DNA of 13,603 nt from Candidatus Poseidoniaceae archaeon. GTDB taxonomy: Archaea > Thermoplasmatota > Poseidoniia > Poseidoniales > Poseidoniaceae. The notes under the pieces are model-generated. The model saw only the letters and a program-made list of their open reading frames with translations, was not told where the DNA came from and ran no database searches. How positions within the stretch are numbered: the first letter of the stretch is position 1; every line of letters begins with the position of its first letter. Made by a program: the position numbers and the translations under genes. The DNA lies in NCBI GenBank assembly GCA_022424925.1, contig JAKMGM010000002.1, forward strand, positions 1 through 13,603, in the 5' to 3' direction. Below are positions 12,217-13,603 of this stretch, piece after piece.

Positions 12217-13603
12217 GTGATGAATGCCCCATCACTGGTTTCAACCATGAGCAACAGCACCGCTGGCCGAATGTCCACCAGTTCCTTTGCGACAAACTCG
12301 AACTCCCTTCAGGTGAGGCAATAACGCCTGATGCACTGCAACAATTGAGCAATGACATTGAAAAAACACTGGTTGAGCAACAGCCAAATGCTTCAATGAT
12401 CAAAAAGCGTAAGGGTCTGTTTCAACACTTGAAGCGCACTGTTGAACGTCGATTCAAAGGCAGTTCATTGCGGCAGTTCGGCTCATCTGCATCTGGCTTA
12501 TCACTCTCAAGCGGCGACATGGATTTGTGTTTGCTGTTCAATGAACAAAAGCCGAAGAAAATCTTGCGCTCGCTCTCAAATACGCTGAAAAATCAGGACA
12601 TGGAAGACATTCAAGTCATCTCCTCTGCCAAAGTCCCCATCATCAAGTTCACCGATGAACGCACCAAAATTCCGGTCGATATATCGATCAACAACACTTT
12701 GGCTCTGCACAATACAACGCTGCTCAAAATGTACGGGCAAACCGATGAACGCATCCAAAAAAGCATTCTTGCGGCCAAGTATTGGGCTTCGCAACGCGAT
12801 GTTGGTAATGCTGCCGGCGGTACATTTTCGTCGTATGCATGGAGCCTCATCATGATCCAAGCCTTGCAAACCGCAACACCAGCAGTTGCACCGAACATTC
12901 AATCTGGAAAAGACCGAACGCATCTCAAAGTCGATGGAATGGAATACGACTTGACGATGGCCGAACACCCAGAACAGCTGCTCCAAGAAAAAAATACACA
13001 ATCACTCGGAGAATTGTTCTCGCACTTCATTCGCCAATTGGTTCTTGAGCGTCCTTGGGATGAGCATGTGCTCTCGATTCGTAACGGCCGCCCGCTCGAC
13101 AGAAAAGAGAAAAAATGGAAGTATGGAAAACCGCACGCATCCGATGCCGTGGTCTCGGGTGGAAAAGTACGACTTGGTGTGCATTCATTCCCCGTTGAAG
13201 ACCCCTTCAACCATGACCATGACTTGAGTCGAGTTCTGCGACCTGAGGGTGCGCTGGATATTCAGGAAGAATTGTTTGGCTTTTGGCTCGGGTTGAATGA
13301 AGGGAAGACGTGGTCCGAATTGTGTACGCTGAAAAACCCCGAACGCTTCCCCGAGGTCGAAGATAAGGACTTGTTTGAAGACCTTCGGAGTCTGTCCAAA
13401 GAGGACGTTGCGAAACTTGTCGCAGCCAACTTAGAAATCCTTACTGGCCTTGAGGCACTCATCGATTTGCTTCACGAAGAGCTACAAAACAACATCAAAA
13501 TTTCCCAAGCCTTGCGGGGACTGTTCGAAGAGACAAGCGATTTGCGAAACGAGCATCGCAAAATCGTTCGAAGCCTCCGCCCGCGCAGCGAACAAATGAA
13601 TGC
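12213..13603 (+). CDS. Cid1/Trf4-like non-canonical nucleotidyltransferase (poly(A)/poly(U) polymerase family), 3' truncated
   Basis: The frame is open for 463 codons to the window edge, so the C-terminus is missing. It has the polymerase-beta nucleotidyltransferase core. FGSSASGLSLSSGDMDL (89-105) gives the GS motif and catalytic Asp pair D102/D104; VDIS (155-158) gives the third Asp D156. The PAP-associated helical domain follows: AAKYWASQRDV (187-197) and GGTFSSYAWSL (202-212), matching the KYWAK and GTLSSY motifs of Cid1/Trf4 proteins. VEDPFNHDHDLSRVL (328-342) matches the VEDPF...H element near the base-binding pocket. H336 aligns with the histidine that favours UTP in Cid1 (family knowledge from memory), so terminal uridylylation is possible. 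Residues 1-70 include a Cys/His-containing start that is unassigned. After about 390 the protein is helical. A tRNA CCA-adding enzyme or cGAS/OAS-like synthase is less likely given the DPF element. Confidence 0.85.
   Translation, partial: MSDECPITGFNHEQQHRWPNVHQFLCDKLELPSGEAITPDALQQLSNDIEKTLVEQQPNASMIKKRKGLFQHLKRTVERRFKGSSLRQFGSSASGLSLSSGDMDLCLLFNEQKPKKILRSLSNTLKNQDMEDIQVISSAKVPIIKFTDERTKIPVDISINNTLALHNTTLLKMYGQTDERIQKSILAAKYWASQRDVGNAAGGTFSSYAWSLIMIQALQTATPAVAPNIQSGKDRTHLKVDGMEYDLTMAEHPEQLLQEKNTQSLGELFSHFIRQLVLERPWDEHVLSIRNGRPLDRKEKKWKYGKPHASDAVVSGGKVRLGVHSFPVEDPFNHDHDLSRVLRPEGALDIQEELFGFWLGLNEGKTWSELCTLKNPERFPEVEDKDLFEDLRSLSKEDVAKLVAANLEILTGLEALIDLLHEELQNNIKISQALRGLFEETSDLRNEHRKIVRSLRPRSEQMN

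Noticed and set aside
12576..13001. 141-codon - strand open frame
   Set aside because: It lies wholly inside the nucleotidyltransferase gene on the other strand and has no family-like sequence; the + strand frame has clear catalytic motifs.
12213..13603. Identification of the last gene as a CCA-adding enzyme or CBASS-type CD-NTase
   Set aside because: The KYW, GTFSSY and VEDPF...H elements of the PAP-associated domain fit Cid1/Trf4 proteins better, and no CBASS effector is nearby in the window.
1..13603. tRNA/rRNA genes, CRISPR arrays, insertion sequences, att sites
   Set aside because: No gap exceeds about 170 bases, and none shows cloverleaf arms, regularly spaced repeats, transposase sequence or terminal inverted repeats.

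Overview
The window looks like a piece of a planktonic euryarchaeal genome, most likely Marine Group II (Poseidoniales) or a close relative. Support comes from an archaeal/eukaryotic-type ribosomal protein eS1, a COG1325-type archaeal RNA-binding protein, an archaeal-length PdxS, a DtxR-FeoA regulator, and large CARDB-like surface proteins. Genes are densely packed, G+C is about one half by eye, and many starts have GAGG or GGTGAT ribosome binding sites. The taxonomic assignment is inference: there is no rRNA, and no tRNA was seen.

Layout. (1) 1-2044: the tail of an unidentified + strand gene, then two - strand genes, a purine/methylthio-nucleoside phosphorylase and eS1. They are separated by a hairpin plus T-rich terminator. 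eS1 carries an unusual acidic tail ending in a SAP-like domain. (2) 2188-4113, + strand: a COG1325 RNA-binding protein transcribed divergently from eS1, a seven-iron ferredoxin, and the PLP synthase subunit PdxS. Small stem-loops sit at the stop codons of the first two. (3) 4114-11277, - strand: a six-gene directon. In transcription order it encodes a secreted/membrane-anchored CARDB-like protein with two cytoplasmic zinc ribbons, a DtxR-FeoA regulator, a five-helix membrane protein, a COG1340-type coiled-coil protein, a sugar-phosphate nucleotidyltransferase, and a small helical protein. (4) 11368-end, + strand, divergent from the directon: a second COG1340-type coiled-coil protein, overlapping by four bases (ATGA) the start of a polymerase-beta-superfamily nucleotidyltransferase that runs off the window.

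How they may work together. Region 3 reads as a metal-responsive or envelope module: surface protein, metal regulator, membrane protein, and glycan-precursor enzyme. Region 4 is the most unusual part. The truncated last gene has the core motifs of Cid1/Trf4-type non-canonical poly(A)/poly(U) polymerases, including the C-terminal DPF...H element. Such enzymes are characteristic of eukaryotes and are not an expected archaeal component. Its translational coupling to a basic coiled-coil protein suggests a dedicated two-protein RNA-tailing unit. Intergenic gaps are all under 200 bases, so no long unexplained stretch remains.
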